A stretch of DNA of 64,000 nt. It comes from Lottia gigantea. Its lineage: Eukaryota; Mollusca; Gastropoda; Lottiidae. The stretch is taken from the NCBI RefSeq assembly GCF_000327385.1, contig NW_008707425.1, positions 540,081-604,080 on the forward strand. Direction: 5' to 3'. A program made the translations under genes and the position numbers. Shown piece after piece: positions 12,151 to 24,914 of the stretch. The notes beneath the pieces were generated by a model. The model saw only the letters and a list, made by a program, of their open reading frames with translations, was not told the DNA's origin and did no database searches. Position 1 is the first letter of the stretch. The number at the start of each line of letters is the position of its first letter.

Positions 12151-13090
12151 GACCTTCACCCGGAGGCTGCAAAAAGATATCGGCTGCCTGATATATATTA
12201 ATTAAGGAAATGGCCTCATGGACGTTGAAAACCCTAAAATTTTAATATAATAATATTAAATACCATACAAAATGCCAACGAATCAAGCATGCGAGAACGC
12301 GTTGCCAATTGTGGCCGTTGTCCCACTACTGGGACGTTTCGTTATTTACCAGGGATTTTCGCAATTTTCATTGTAATTAATAGAACTATTGTTTAAAACA
12401 CTCTCATATAACTTTTTTTTCGACATGTATGTGCAATTTACATAAAAAACAATTATAAATACAAAGAATACAAACCTTTTTCTACTTGATGTGTTTGTTG
12501 ACATTTTCAAGGCAAGGTCAAATTCAAGGGAGATAACTCTGCGAAATATGAACTTTAGACTATAACACTTAGGTCACTCCAAAGAGATAGTGTGTCCACT
12601 AATGTTTTATTGTGATGATATTAAATTCTACATCTTATATTAGTTGCTTGATTACGATTATTGGGGTGTCCCATAAATGGGACAATGGCTTAAAATAATT
12701 CCAAGCCACATATTTAGAATTGTGCATTTGGGTGTCTATCTAAGCATGTTCCTACAATCTTTTATTAGTATTTTCATAATGCTTGTAATAATTATCTAGT
12801 TTTTAAATTCTTTTTGTTGACCGAAGTAGCTGGGTCTTAAATGATTGATGCCTCAGAAGCATGTACACACACAGCAGCAATTTTCAAATCTTATTCATTT
12901 CAATTATCCAACATCCAAATATATCTTCTCAGTGAAGTATTTATAGAAAGAAATCAAATCCGAATTTTTCAAAATTTCAAAAGTACAGATGATCCGAGAC
13001 ATTTTAATACAAAAAAAAAGTGTCATCAATATTTAAGGCTATATCTCAAAAGCTGTTCCTCAGAAAATGAGCATCAAATGTCGGATACGC
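12151..13090. other. Possible piggyBac 5' flank, otherwise no gene
   Basis: Two palindromic words of the form GTCCCA...TGGGAC occur at about 12331-12348 and 12668-12684 and may be subterminal sites of the piggyBac copy. The remainder is AT-rich without a recognised gene. Confidence 0.3.
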
Positions 13091-13890
13091 TCAAAACCCA
13101 TGAGCATACCAAGTTTCATCAATACTAATGATCATACCAAGTTTCATCAATACTAATGGGCATACCAAGTTTCATCAATACTAATGAGCATACCAAGTTC
13201 CATCCAAACACATGAGCATACTAAGTTTCTTCAAAAGACGTGAGCATACCATGTTTCATCAATACACGTGAGCGTACTAAGTTTCTAAAAAAAAACACGT
13301 GAGCATACCAAGTTTAAAAAAAAACACATGAGCATACCAAGTTTCTAAAAAAAACACGTGAGTATACCAAGTTTCTAAAAAAACACGTGAGCATACCAAG
13401 TTTCATCAATACACATGAGCATACTAAGTTTCATCAATACACATGTGTATACCAAGTTTCATCAAAACAGATGAGCATACTAGGTTTCTAAAAATAAAAC
13501 ACGTGAGCATACCAAGTTTCATCAATACACATGAGCATACTAAAATTCATCAATACACACGAGCAAACCAAGTTTCTTCAAATCACGTGAGCATACCAAG
13601 TTTCATCAATACACATGAGCATACCAAGATTCATCAATACACCAGCTGAGCAAACCAAGTTTCTTCAAAACACGCGAACATACCAAGTTTTATCAATGCA
13701 CATGAATGAATATGCCAAGTTTCATCAAAACACATGAGCATAGTAAGTTTCACCAAAACACATGAGCCAACCAAGTTTCTAAAAAACCGTGACCATACCA
13801 TGTTTCATCAATACACATGAACATACTAAGTTTCTTCAAAACACGTGAGCATACTAAGTTTCACCAATACACATGTGTATACCAAGTTTT
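13091..13890. repeat. Minisatellite, about 28-bp unit, roughly 28 copies
   Basis: The unit is close to CATACCAAGTTTCATCAATA plus CACATGAG. Copies vary in the middle (TTTCATCAA, TTTCTTCAAAA or TTTCTAAAAAAA) while the GAGCATACCAAGTTT part is well kept. Unit length varies from about 26 to 31 because of A-run differences. Reading frames in this stretch are by-products of the repeat. Confidence 0.9.
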
Positions 13891-14283
13891 GATCCAAAAC
13901 GTATGCTTATTTACCTTTACCATACTTAAAACTCAGTAGCTACCGGGTAATTCTGAAGACAATTATCATACCTCTTTGACATGATGCTACAATGTCTACT
14001 GGAATAAAAATAAGGAACATTTATTGTCAGTTAATTCTTAAGCTAGATTGACAGCTTCTAGAATTATTTATTGAAGATACATCATTTTTCTTGACTAAAT
14101 ATTATTTTTCATCCAAGCTGAAAGTTTATTACCCAGTTGTGGCATGCAATTATTATCATGTATAACTATAGGATATAACAGTAGTATATCACGTATGTTC
14201 GCAATAAATAATGAAGTTGATAGTGGGCAGATTTTTGGCAATAAAACATGAAAACAAGTATGAGATTCTTCTACGTCAAATTA

Positions 14284-14476
14284 TGGTAATTAAATGAATG
14301 GAGTTTTACGTTCTCCTCTTTAACACTTAATTGGGCTAATGAAGACGGACAACGCCGTGACGACGAACTGTCGAGAGATCTTCAAGTGCACAGTCTGTAG
14401 CACATGGGTTTTTGGTCCCACCCAAAAGATTAGAAGGTTTCATGTCAGCCCCTCTGACAGGGAATCCGGGTTGAAA
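14284..14476 (-). mobile_element. SINE family S1, truncated inverted copy
   Basis: The copy begins with the family tail (AATGGAGTTTTACGT when read on the plus strand) and continues through the conserved CTTCAAGTGCACAGTCTGTA segment to about 14476. The tRNA-like head is missing and there is a deletion in the body relative to the copies at 26055 and 34444. Confidence 0.7.
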
Positions 14477-15802
14477 AATCCGGAAAATGGTTGAAGGTTT
14501 AAGGTGTACAACTGATATAGCACTAATTTTCGAATGGAATCAATTCGACCTCCATCATCATTTTATGATTACAATGTTTGTCTAAGTCAAAATTGGTTAT
14601 AAAAAAATTAGTTGGGTTGAGCCCTCTCAGTTGCATGTTCTTGATGACTGTCTTATGGTCAGTTTTGTCCATTGTCCAGTGTCCAATAATAACACTATAG
14701 TAGTTGTTCTTATGTCTATTATTCATTAAATGATCGTACTTGTTGGTGGCAGTTGTTTGAAACAATCCGATTGACATATTTTAAGAATTTTTCAGCCAAC
14801 CCTCGTAGTTCACAGAATCAGAAATTCAAAAAGAGAAAAATCCATCACCCCCCGCCCCACCCCCTCCAAAAAAAACAAAATAATGGAGCACAATTTAAAA
14901 TGATAGTAAATTCGAGTCACATTCAATAAATATATAACGCTATTATCCTGCTTATAAATCATATCAACACTTCAATTTTACTTATTATTCCAATTATTAA
15001 TATTTAAAATAATTTTCAGGTTTGATCTGAGATATTCGATAGATCATGATCAGTCACATCAAAGCAATTAATTAATGAAAATTCTAATGTCTGTGTATGA
15101 TTTCAATGAATCAATTCTTGTTCAATTAAAACTGATTAAAATCGATGTTCAGTCGATAAAGAACAATGGAATCAAAAGGCATGACAATATCAAATGCTAG
15201 AAATTCATGTTATTTTCTCCGATCGATCTTTTATTAACTTGAAACTGTCAAATGACACAAAAATGTCAGGGCATCCAGAAAAAAGTCAAGAACAAGTTTG
15301 GCTTGTCACCATAATTACAAGAATATAAGACCAAAAATAGTTATCACATCGTACGATAAGGTAATTTGAAATGGTAAAGTTTTTAAATTTGGTCATAAAT
15401 ATTTCATTTTTTTTACTAGTTCCTAGGTCTTCGGAGCATGAATAAATGCCGCAATTACGCATGCATGAGCTTTCCTTGATGCGCCAGTAACAGGACTGAC
15501 CGATGGACCACAGAAGCATAAGTTTAAGTTGCGATGTTATATTCTGATTTCTGAAAATAGACACAATGTCAGGCTGCGGTGCATTCAGATTTTCAGATGG
15601 CGTGCTCGTTGTATATTTTACCAATACCAATAACTTCGTCGTAGTAACATCGAAAGTGGCTATAGTTCATGGAAGTTATCTTGCCCGGCAGATACTATTG
15701 AATTTAAGAATAAAAATGTTTACAAACTCAAATAAATACGATTTAAGGATCAAAGGATCGATAGTATTTAAAGATTGAAAGACAAGTAAGGTTTTAAATG
15801 CA
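14477..15802. other. Intergenic between SINE and ASB gene, no gene recognised
   Basis: AT-rich; a C-rich patch at 14845-14865. An 84-codon minus-strand frame at 14523-14777 has no recognisable family. The 3' end of the ASB-type transcript probably lies at about 15775-15795. Confidence 0.35.
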
Positions 15803-15808
15803 TTTATT
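15803..15808 (-). promoter_or_regulatory. Poly(A) signal AATAAA overlapping the ASB stop codon
   Basis: On the minus strand the coding region ends GAT ATT TAA and continues TAAATG, so AATAAA (15808 down to 15803) shares two bases with the TAA stop (15809-15807). If used, cleavage would fall some 10-30 bases later and the 3' UTR would be only a few tens of bases. Confidence 0.5.
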
Positions 15809-17473
15809 AAATATCATAATCTTTCAGATTGACGTAATCTTTGAATTTCTCGGGAAGAGGTAATTTGGTCACAGCTTTCTTGATATTTCTAGAGTAAGCA
15901 AGTTGTTTTCTGATGACGTTTCGACACTGTCGCATCAGCCTATTTTGCTCTGAAAATGCACTGGAGGAACTAACTATTTCCACAAATTCAGTTTCTCCTG
16001 CTTGGGATAGGCAAGTTAGAGCCTCTGGATGTAACCTGGTTCCACAGGCCAAAAGGTATATCACAATCTCGGGAACTTTAGCGCTGTGGACTGGATTAGC
16101 GCCTGCTTCATTTAAAGCTGATACATCAGCGCCTGCATTAACTAAAATCTGTACAGTTTTACGGCACCCGATCTGTTCTAAAATAAATAAGGACTGTAAT
16201 TCTGGTGTTGGTATACGACGCGTTCGTTTATAGTAATCCATAGAAGTACTGGACACAATTCTTATGTATTCCTTTCCCAAAGGGTTGCATGCGGCATGTA
16301 AAGGCGTGTTGCCATTCTTGTCTCTAATGTTCACTTGAGCATTACGATTGAGTAAATATTTCACGCTACTTGTATCGTTGAAGATAATACTTTGGAATAA
16401 TGGTGTCCAACCATTGATATCGGGCATATTAATATCAGCTCCATTTTGGTAAAGCAATTCTGCCAAGCCGTAATGTTTGCTTTCGATAGCTCGATGTATA
16501 GCCGTTCTTCCAGTAATATCACCAATATGAATCAAGTGTTTGGGGTCACGAGCTAGTAATTCAGATGTTATGTCTTGAAAGCCATAATAAGAGGCGTAAT
16601 GTAGTGCTGTCATATTTGACCCATCAAGACCATCAATTCGAGCATGAAATCGCAATAAATGTTTAACCAATGTCAAAGATCCAGTCATAACGGCAACATG
16701 GATTGGCCTCCGGCTTCTTGCTACTACTTCTGGATGCTCCACATCCGCTCCGGCATATAATAACATCACGGGTATTTCTGGGTTCAGAGATCGGCGTTCA
16801 ATTGCATATATTAAGGGTGTTTTATGAATCAGGATGATACAGTTAACGTCAACCCCTTTATGGACGAGTTTTGCAACTTCAACGGCATTGTTCGACTCGA
16901 TGGCACCAACAAGCTTGAACTGAAGTTCCTTCAAGTATCGTTTTCCTGAAACATTTGAATAAATTCTTCTGTAAATCGATATAAAAATATCGCAATATGA
17001 AATAGTATTAACATTCACAAAATTTCCCCTAAAATAGTATCACTTTTTCGTGCGTATAACTTCCAAAATGAAATTCAAATTTTGAGACCACCTATCCAAA
17101 TTTCTAAATACTCCTTCCAAAGATTTTACATTTTGGAGAAACAAACCAAATCTTCCCAGAAATCCAAATCCAAAACCTAATAAACCTTCTGTGCATTGCG
17201 ATAGGCCTATTTAAAGTAAGAAAATGACCATATGGAATATGTTCATGCAATTGTCAATAGGCAAATACATATTTATGTTGAAGACGCCTTACCAATAGCA
17301 AATATACTTGACTGCAATATTCATGTAGGGCCTAATGGTGAAATCAATAGGCTAATGTGAAAATTACCTTTTGGGTTTTGACTAAATTTGATGAAGGAAA
17401 ATTTAGAAGCATCTGGAACTGGTGGTGGATTGGGTACTTCTGAAGGGTTACTATTATCACCATCGTTTGACAT
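15807..17473 (-). CDS. Ankyrin repeat and SOCS box (ASB-type) protein, two exons
   Basis: Exon 1 is 17473-17368 (35 codons plus one base, donor G|GTAATT). Exon 2 is 16945-15807 (acceptor TTTCAG). The phase-1 junction reads ...QNPK-G-KRYLKELQF and gives 414 aa. Residues 1-35 are a short Pro/Asn-rich lead. Ankyrin repeats fill about 44-335, seen from their TPLxxA signatures at about 77 (KTPLIYA), 147 (MTALHYA), 182 (RTAIHRA), 215 (WTPLFQS), 248 (NTPLHAA) and 318. The C-terminal SOCS box (about 368-414) has a BC box LMRQCRNVIRKQL, for elongin B/C, and a Cul5 box LPLPEKFKDYV. Proteins of this layout are substrate receptors of cullin-5 RING ubiquitin ligases; the substrate is not predictable. Start choice: ATG at 17473. 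The frame is open further upstream to an ATG at 17674, which would add 67 residues with one hydrophobic segment; I consider this less likely. Confidence 0.85.
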
Positions 17474-20389
17474 TATTACAGACGATTTTAACCGTTTGTT
17501 GAAATAATCCAATTCAATTCCATAATTGCTTAAAATACAAACGTAACATAACAAAACCCATAAGACTAAGAAAAGACCTGTAGGTCCCTTATAAATGCTT
17601 TTTGTCCTATCCAAACCACAATCTTTATATATCCAAGTAGCAATCCTTAAAAGGATAAAATCCTGAAAATTCAAATCATATACGTTTTCCTTCGGTAGGC
17701 TATATTAGTTCCTGTTTAATAAATAAATATGCTAATTCGGCAGCTTTACTGGATAACATAAGGCCGCCACACACAAATTATGCTTTCCTTAGTGAAAAGA
17801 CGTCATTTCCTGGAACATGTTTGACGTCACATGGTGACGCAAAAATCATGTAAGGGCCAAGTATATGGCTTTGGAAAGGATTATTTATTCTGTATTCATA
17901 GTGTGTCCGATCACCATTACCTATGGTTTCCGTCACGCATCTATCGTACATAACAGTCATGAACCGTTTTCAAAGATACCTCACTGGGAAAAGATTTACG
18001 AAGAGAAAAGTTTGAATTGTTGTGTTAACAAATTTATGAGTTAGACGCATCTTCACAAATTCGCCAACCTGGGCTTAACATGCTTAATACCCTGCATCTC
18101 AATTTTTTGTGTGAAGCAAATGATGTTTATAATCCGACGATTCTTAGTTGGTTCTGTATATTAACCCAAAATCTTTACTATGCTTATTGTACAGAAGATA
18201 ATTTTCAATGGAACTCAGTAATGAATTTGAAATACGAGGGCAGACGAAATAACGGTATGATGTTAAATTTTATATACACTGGTAGTGATGGGCCTCCGTA
18301 CTCATTAAATGCGATGTTTTCATACATCGATCAAGGAAGAGACCCTCGAGTAGGCCTAATGCGAGTTTACATTAGAACAATCAACTGAACGCTGTTAAAG
18401 AGTCTAACTTTGATATTAATTACGCAACAGTAGACCTCGTGGTTTTGTAGGCCTATAAAAATGTGAAAGAATATCGAAATTATTCAACATACCCGTCCTT
18501 CACCGATACAGAAGTCCAGAATAGGTCATGTCTATTAATAGTAACATAAATAGTACGGAACACGCGAAGTGTCTGTACAAATCATCTATGTACTTCTCAT
18601 ACATAGTCATATTTCAAAGCGTTTAGTTCTGAGACAATGACAAAAATTTTGTAATCAAAAGGGGTTGTGGATTTATGTGATCTTGTGCTTTTAACACAGA
18701 AATGCAAAATTATAGTGCAAGTTTGTATGATGACACACAATATCTGATGTAAAATCAAGGGAAGTAACTCAGCACAGAAAACCTGACGTTATATGAAATT
18801 AATGAAGACAGGACACCTCCGGTAATTCATTTGCAATCTGTTTCCATGTTAAATCACGAAATTCAACCTTCTATAACTTTCTAAGAAATCTCGTTGAAAA
18901 CTTTCCAATATGTCACATGAAAGCCTGGCTAATGTTTAGTTTCTGGACGAAAACTAAAGATGATGACCATGAAAATCATGAGCTAGCCAAACTGAAAGTA
19001 GACCACTACATTTTATCAACATCCGCTTGACTCACTGCATACAAAACGACAATTTTTAGAATTATCCTTCTGTAAGGATAACTCGCTGGGGGTTGGCTCA
19101 GAAAAAAATTATCTCTGAATCTTATAAACTTTATTACATCATCAACAAACACTCTGTAATAATAATATACACAATTAAAAACAAATATAATACAATTAAA
19201 ACATAAAACACCGAATATTATTATCACAGTAAGCTAAATAATAATATACACATAATTAAATATAGAACCTTATGATAAATTAATAAGGATGATATATGCA
19301 GAGAAAATATATGTAAAAATGTAAACCCCAAAGGTGGGGGGTTTATCTAACAACTGCTATTCTCTTAACTTATATTATTTTCTACAACTGTAGAAATCCT
19401 GTAAATAAAGGATTATTATTATAAAAAGTAAAATGGTGTCTTAAATGGTGAAACAGAAATATTAAACATGGCTGCCAGATGCTATAAATAGCTAGAACAT
19501 TACTACAACCACTCTTCTTTCCATCAAAAATATAGTTACCCAAATACTACAAATTACCCTAGATAATAACCCAAACACGCATACCTGAAGAAAAGTTGTT
19601 TTAAAGATGGTAGAATTTGGTAGAGAAATTGAGGCTCCAAACAGATATATATTATGTTCAAAAGATTGAAAAGAAACGACTCTGTTTGGTATCCAAGGTC
19701 CAAGTGAGACTACAGAGTTCTAAAGTGATGAAAACTTACCAGCAACTCACTGGACTGACTATACTAAAAACAGTTCAGCCATTGTCCAGTGAGACCAGTG
19801 TAAGTTAAAAGATTAGAAAGGGCAATAGTTAATGTTAGTAAGGCCAATATTTAGTAATTATGTGGTCTTTATAAATCAGCTATAAAACATCCATTACTTA
19901 AACCCTGTAAATGCAGACGGAAGAATATAAAACCGATTTCGGAAGAAAGACTTAAAGAAATTCGTGGTTAATTGTGGGGTTTATCATCAGCGGCGGATCT
20001 TTATTCATGCAAATGTCAAGCCTTTTCTTTATAAGCGTTAAAGAAGTGGCACTTCAGAAGAATGTGAACGTTCATATTAGTTTTATGATTACAATGCACA
20101 AGTCCAGTTTATGAGTAAGCATTTTTTTCTACAGCTCTGATAAGATCCTTACTGTTGCATTGTCATCTGCTGTCTTCAACGATCTTTTACCACCTCAAGA
20201 TAAGAGTGGGAAACATACTCCTGCACTAGAAAAATGTGTGATGATATCCAAAAGCCTCATTACACATCTCCTTCCATCCTGCCATCAGCCATTACAGACG
20301 CGAACATGCCCTTCGTATTAATTATTTATCACCTATGAAATGGATGAATCCAGCAATTGCCTAATATGAGACCCATCGAAAGTTTGTCA
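17474..20389. other. Intergenic, no gene recognised
   Basis: AT-rich. A C/G-rich hairpin (AAACCCC ... GGGGTTT) stands at 19322-19345 in an A/T-rich stretch, and is followed at about 19404-19420 by TAAAGGATTATTATTATAA. That could be the tail of an old LINE, but no protein homology was seen. From about 20130 the sequence passes into the decayed remnant described next. A 102-codon plus-strand frame at 18080-18388 has no recognisable domain. Confidence 0.35.
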
Positions 20390-20810
20390 ACAATGAAGAT
20401 TAGCTTTGCTAAGTTCGGAGACGAATGTCAACTCTGTATCCTCTTCAGTCAACACATTCATGATGATCCTACAGCAGTAGCACGATGTAGTGTGTGCCAC
20501 GCTGTTCTTCTTATTTAGAGCCACAACTAGTCGAGATAAGTATCGCGAAGATGTCGATAAGGGGCATGATAATGGTAGCTTCTTCTCCAGTGACATGCAA
20601 AAGATTATCGTGTTACGAAGATTTTCTGGAGTAAAATCTTGTTGTTTCACCAAACGTCCTTCCTTTTAGGAGGGTAAACAGAAAACCGGTTGGCATTGTG
20701 CTCGAAACGCCGAAGATTTTAGGGCTATGCAAGAACCATTATATCGTGACTGTAAAAACTTTACATTTGATGCCAATAATTGCTGTGTCCAAAATAAGAA
20801 CTGGACATTC
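20390..20810 (+). pseudogene. Decayed member of an uncharacterised, probably transposon-borne family (QNKNWT type)
   Basis: Scattered across the plus-strand frames, in the order expected, are pieces I associate with a widespread uncharacterised repeat protein of invertebrates. They are a Cys-rich start (GDECQLC, then CSVCHAV), a basic helix segment (SRDKYREDVDKG), the block DNGSFFSSDMQKIIVLRRF followed by KSCCFTKR, then RNAEDFRA and finally NNCCVQNKNWTF (about 20774-20809). Several stops and frame changes separate the pieces, so the copy is dead. Fainter traces extend up to about 20130. The family identity comes from memory of such sequences, not from a search; its enzymatic function is unknown to me, and a transposase or nuclease role is only a guess. 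A PLE begins immediately downstream. Confidence 0.5.
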
Positions 20811-21740
20811 TGCCCATACCTTTTCCGGTATAATTAAGTCACAAGTTTTACGATTTCACCGAATTTGTATAAGATCTTCTAATTTCAACCAAGTCTGTAC
20901 GATTGTCTTCTCAAAACTGAAAGAGCGTGTGTACTCTAAACGATTTTTACGAAACATAAAATATTCCACTTTAGCAGAAATAGCAGCTAAAAACAGGCTT
21001 TATGCCGAAGGCGAAGTACCTCCAGGTTTAAGGAGTGCTCCATGTTTGTCCAGTAAATGCAAACCATGTCCCTTTATATCAGAAACGCATTATTTTGTAA
21101 GCAACTCTACGAATAAAAGGTACCCGATCCAGGAACATCTAACATGTGAACATTCGAATGTAATAGATTTAATTTCATATAAGAAATGCCCCAAACAATA
21201 GTAGGAGAAACTAAGAATAATTTACGAACTCGCTTTAATGCGACAATAAGCCTGTTTCTAATCATTTCAACCTCGACGACCATTTAATAGACGATCTCAC
21301 CCTAATCCGAAATGAGCGTATAGAAATTGACTTGTCCGAAGATGAAACTACCAAATTCAGGGAGGCCCATTTGATTGAGACATTGAATACAGCAAGACCT
21401 ATAGGACTAAATATTCACCAGAATGAAGGCATAGCACCCTTTTTGTTCCGTTCAATACAACCAGCAATCGAGCAAGCTAGTTCATGCCCACTATAAGAGC
21501 CTTCAAGAGAAATCCCCCCATGTCTATAAGCAGAAAATGATAGTTGCATATTCAAAAAATAAGAACATGATAATATTGTTCATAGTAAAATAAAAACAGA
21601 TACTATACTTCTCGCCCAGATCAAAATCAGAACAGAAGAAAACCCAATATCAAGACCCTCAATCCAATTTCTAAATAAGGTGTCTGCTCCACCCTAGGCT
21701 TGTACATTTGAGAGAATCAAACCCTCCTTTCCCCGAAATC
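20811..21740 (+). mobile_element. Penelope-like element family A, 3' part, copy 1 (broken)
   Basis: 5'-truncated retroelement fossil. The coding part starts with the region after the reverse transcriptase (FSGIIKSQVLRFHRIC), continues through a Cys-rich linker (CLSSKCKPCPF) and enters a GIY-YIG-like endonuclease segment (CEHSNVIDLI). The 3' untranslated tail (about 21530-21740) is shared with the copies at 25311 and 31518, ending near CCTTTCCCCGAAA. The C-terminal GIY-YIG nuclease is the reason for the Penelope assignment. The copy is broken in several places and old relative to PLE family B. Confidence 0.65.
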
Positions 21741-22579
21741 TAAACCAATTTTGTCAACTATATGCGAATGTAGAGGGGTTCTTCTATGATCTTCTGGAAG
21801 AATTCTTCGGGTAAACTTTTTTCAAAAAAGGGTATCCTCAAAAATTCTTAGAGGTAGCAGATAGGGGGATAACAGTTTGCAAAAAGTGGATGATCGGCAT
21901 ACAACACAGATAAAAGTGCTTATTTTGTTTGTAAAGCATTTCATTAAACAATTCGTAAATTAAGCATATTATTGCAGTGATTCTTAAAACTATTCAGAAC
22001 GTATTTACACAATATCAAATATATTGAATTTATAAAGTTATTTGTAACCTTGTTATATCAAAATATCAATATCAAATATCAAATATCAAAAACATATAAT
22101 TTGCAAAGTAATTAAATGCCTTACGGTAGTATTTTGGATTTTTAAATATTTGTTCTTAATTTAAATATGACTCATGGGCTAGAAACCATATGAAATCAAA
22201 AGAGAAATTATTGCGTGAAAATTTATGGGTTTTTTTTTTACATGATTTACAAGAGGCCTTATTATAAACTAATTCCAAACTATTAGGTTGGCTTAACTTG
22301 CCATGAGTAAACTGAATATTAGTAATAAAGAGACTTACTCTTGAGAATGTTAAATCAATAAGAAAAAAAAACTTAATTAAATTCATGAAAATACCAAGTG
22401 AAGTTAATTTATGTAACAGTATTTTAACATTATCATATGATATTTAGCATTAAATGAGACGAAGTTGTAGAATTCCTTTTACTTCAGTGCTCAAGTCGAC
22501 ATTTACAATTTTAATATCATTTTTACCAATGAACATTACATTGTTCAACATCGTTTATCAGAAAATTGCCCCTCTATCT

Positions 22580-22680
22580 CAACCTCGAACAAACGGTGGA
22601 TTTTAATCTCGGTCGGCGAGTGAAAGTACGAAGATATTGAATAATTCACTCATAATTCTAGTCGAACCAGCTTTAAAATG
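22580..22680 (+). mobile_element. SINE family S2 fragment
   Basis: The words GGTGGATTTTAATCTCGGTC, GGCGAGTGAAA and TTCTAGTCGAACCAGCT match, in the same order and spacing, the stretches at about 25105-25205 and 61862-61965. The first word corresponds to a degenerate tRNA box B, supporting a tRNA-derived SINE. Confidence 0.55.
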
Positions 22681-24914
22681 ATTATACATAATCCAGGAAA
22701 GATCAAAAATGTAAAATATATTTGTTTCTTACTTTCTTTCGTTCAACCACAGGTTTATACCTTACCATCTGAGTTATCTACTGAATCTTCGCATGGTGGG
22801 ATTCGTTCAATCGTGTGGTTCTCTTGGAAGCAAATACAAATTGTTTGTTGCAACAACCCTCTCAATAATGTTTAACATTTAAAATTGTTTTGTTTTGTTC
22901 ATGCAAATGATACGAATTTCGTTCCCAGATAAGACTAAAAACTTTAACGAACCAGCTGTTCACTAACCACAACAAAACAAAAATATCACCATCAATAAAC
23001 AATACCATTGCTGTGTATAATACACAACTCTGGTATCCAAAATAAGAACGTGTAAAATTGTGGTTATGTCGTCGATACTTCTTTTTATCTGTCTTTCTAT
23101 TTCTGTATCAGCATCTTTTTCTGAAACAAGATACATTTTATCAGGTTTCTTTCTCCTGGGCACCATTTCAAAAACTGTATTTCAATAACCAATGAAATAA
23201 AACTAAATAGTCTTTTTGTAACTTCTTCCCCGGGACAGCAAATACATTCCTTCTTCGTCAATACGTCGAATTTCACAGAAAAGCATGATCAGGAATTTCC
23301 TTCAAATGTTTCCTTGATGTGTTTGAGGTCATGACGTATCACTTTTCATAAAATTCCAAATGATAATGAATTAGTTCCATTTTAAACAGAACATGACTGT
23401 TCATTTATTAAAGGAAAGAGATCTTTAATTGTCCAATGTGAATAATGTTTGGTTTTGTATACTTTTTTACCATCTGAACCCTTATCACGTTACAATCAAT
23501 TTTTTCTAACCGAGCATGTGTCTTCCACCATTTGCTTTAGTCGGCTGTTTAAATACCAATGCCCTACTGTAAGGACGCCATACCAATTTTGTAATAATAT
23601 TATTTCCTTTCGCAGGCTATGAATGATTACAAACAGACAACGCTCAGTACTTTAACTAAATGATTGTTTGCCTGATTATTTCGTTCTGGTGTCTTTTTTC
23701 TCTAATTGTGCTAATGTCTGGGGATGGTCCAATTACACTTGCTACTGATGAGGAAGGTTCCGCTATACAGTTGAAGACAGTTTTGATGAGGATGATGCAG
23801 GTGTTAAAGATGATATCAGTACGGGTAATGAATATAGGTTTGACACTGTCTAACTTACTCACTGACTTTTTTTCTGTGTACTTCCTCACATCCGCTGTTT
23901 CTCTTTTTCCTTTTTTTGTGATAACTTCCCCATTATTATTGTCCTGCTTTACTCTCCGCTTTCTCTGTCTCTGCATTACTGTAAGACTTTTGGTCCTGGG
24001 AATGAACTTTAAGGGAGAGACAAATCACTCTAATGCTAGCCTCGGATACCCTTATTCAGTGGTTAAGTCTGTAAAAAGTGATTCCGCCTATACATTTAAA
24101 AAACGTATACGCCAGTAAAGGTAAAGTAAATTCATATTTGTCACATGTTTCCTAATATCAGCCTTCTACCATTCTAACAAATAAGAGGTTATTACAGTTT
24201 TAACCTTCGAGTTATTATTAATATACAATAAATGTAAATTTGGGTTCGCTAACGGCCGGAAATTAAATGTTCAATATTTTTGTGTAAAAGAATTGTTAAA
24301 TCGCACCAACCCTCAGTGAGGTATATAATTTCCAACATGAGATTTAGGCCGAAGTAAAAAAAAAAGAAACTTTTGTTCATATAAGTAAGGGGTAATGATG
24401 AGAACTCGTGGAAAGAATCAAAATACAGAAGTTGCTGAAACTAATATATACGTTGAAAGAACAAAGTATTGTTCATCCGTTACGGACATCTGTTTGTTAC
24501 AATTTTTGGGGGAAAATAATTTTAAAAAAAAGATAAATGTGTTATAAAAGGTTGAAGCGATCAAGAAAATGTTGTTAATTGTAATGAGAATTTGTTAATT
24601 ACTGTCTTTACTGACCAATCGACATATAACAGTTCTAAGTAATAAATGGGGTGTTAACAGTTTTCAAATTAATACCTCTTTATGGCTCTGTTATAAGAAA
24701 TTGGTATACCAAGAAGTACTAATGTTAAAAGGTCATTTCATTTTAGCCTCGACCATCTTTAGAATTCGGATTGAACAATATCTAACTGCTGCTGTATATA
24801 TTAACAAAAATACTGCATCAATGTATAAAAAACTCACCATCACTTAAAGTGTACAATTGGTTCGATGCACATAATTATGATGATCCATTGTGCTGCGTAG
24901 CGTCTTGGCGATAC

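Noticed and set aside
12661-12693. Exact 5' terminus of the piggyBac element at a TTAA
   Set aside because: A TTAA and a GTCCCAT...ATGGGAC palindrome are present, but no matching inverted end was found on the other side near 9900-10250.
13443-13649. Open frame with repeated peptide (PSFINTHEHTK type)
   Set aside because: It is the translation of the 28-bp minisatellite and has no start context or conservation of its own.
18080-18388. 102-codon plus-strand frame near the ASB gene
   Set aside because: No recognisable motif, no clear splice sites or poly(A) signal linking it to a gene.
23656-24118. Overlapping open frames on both strands, one hydrophobic, one Lys/Arg-rich
   Set aside because: Low complexity, no domain, and mirror-image composition on the two strands; most likely chance.
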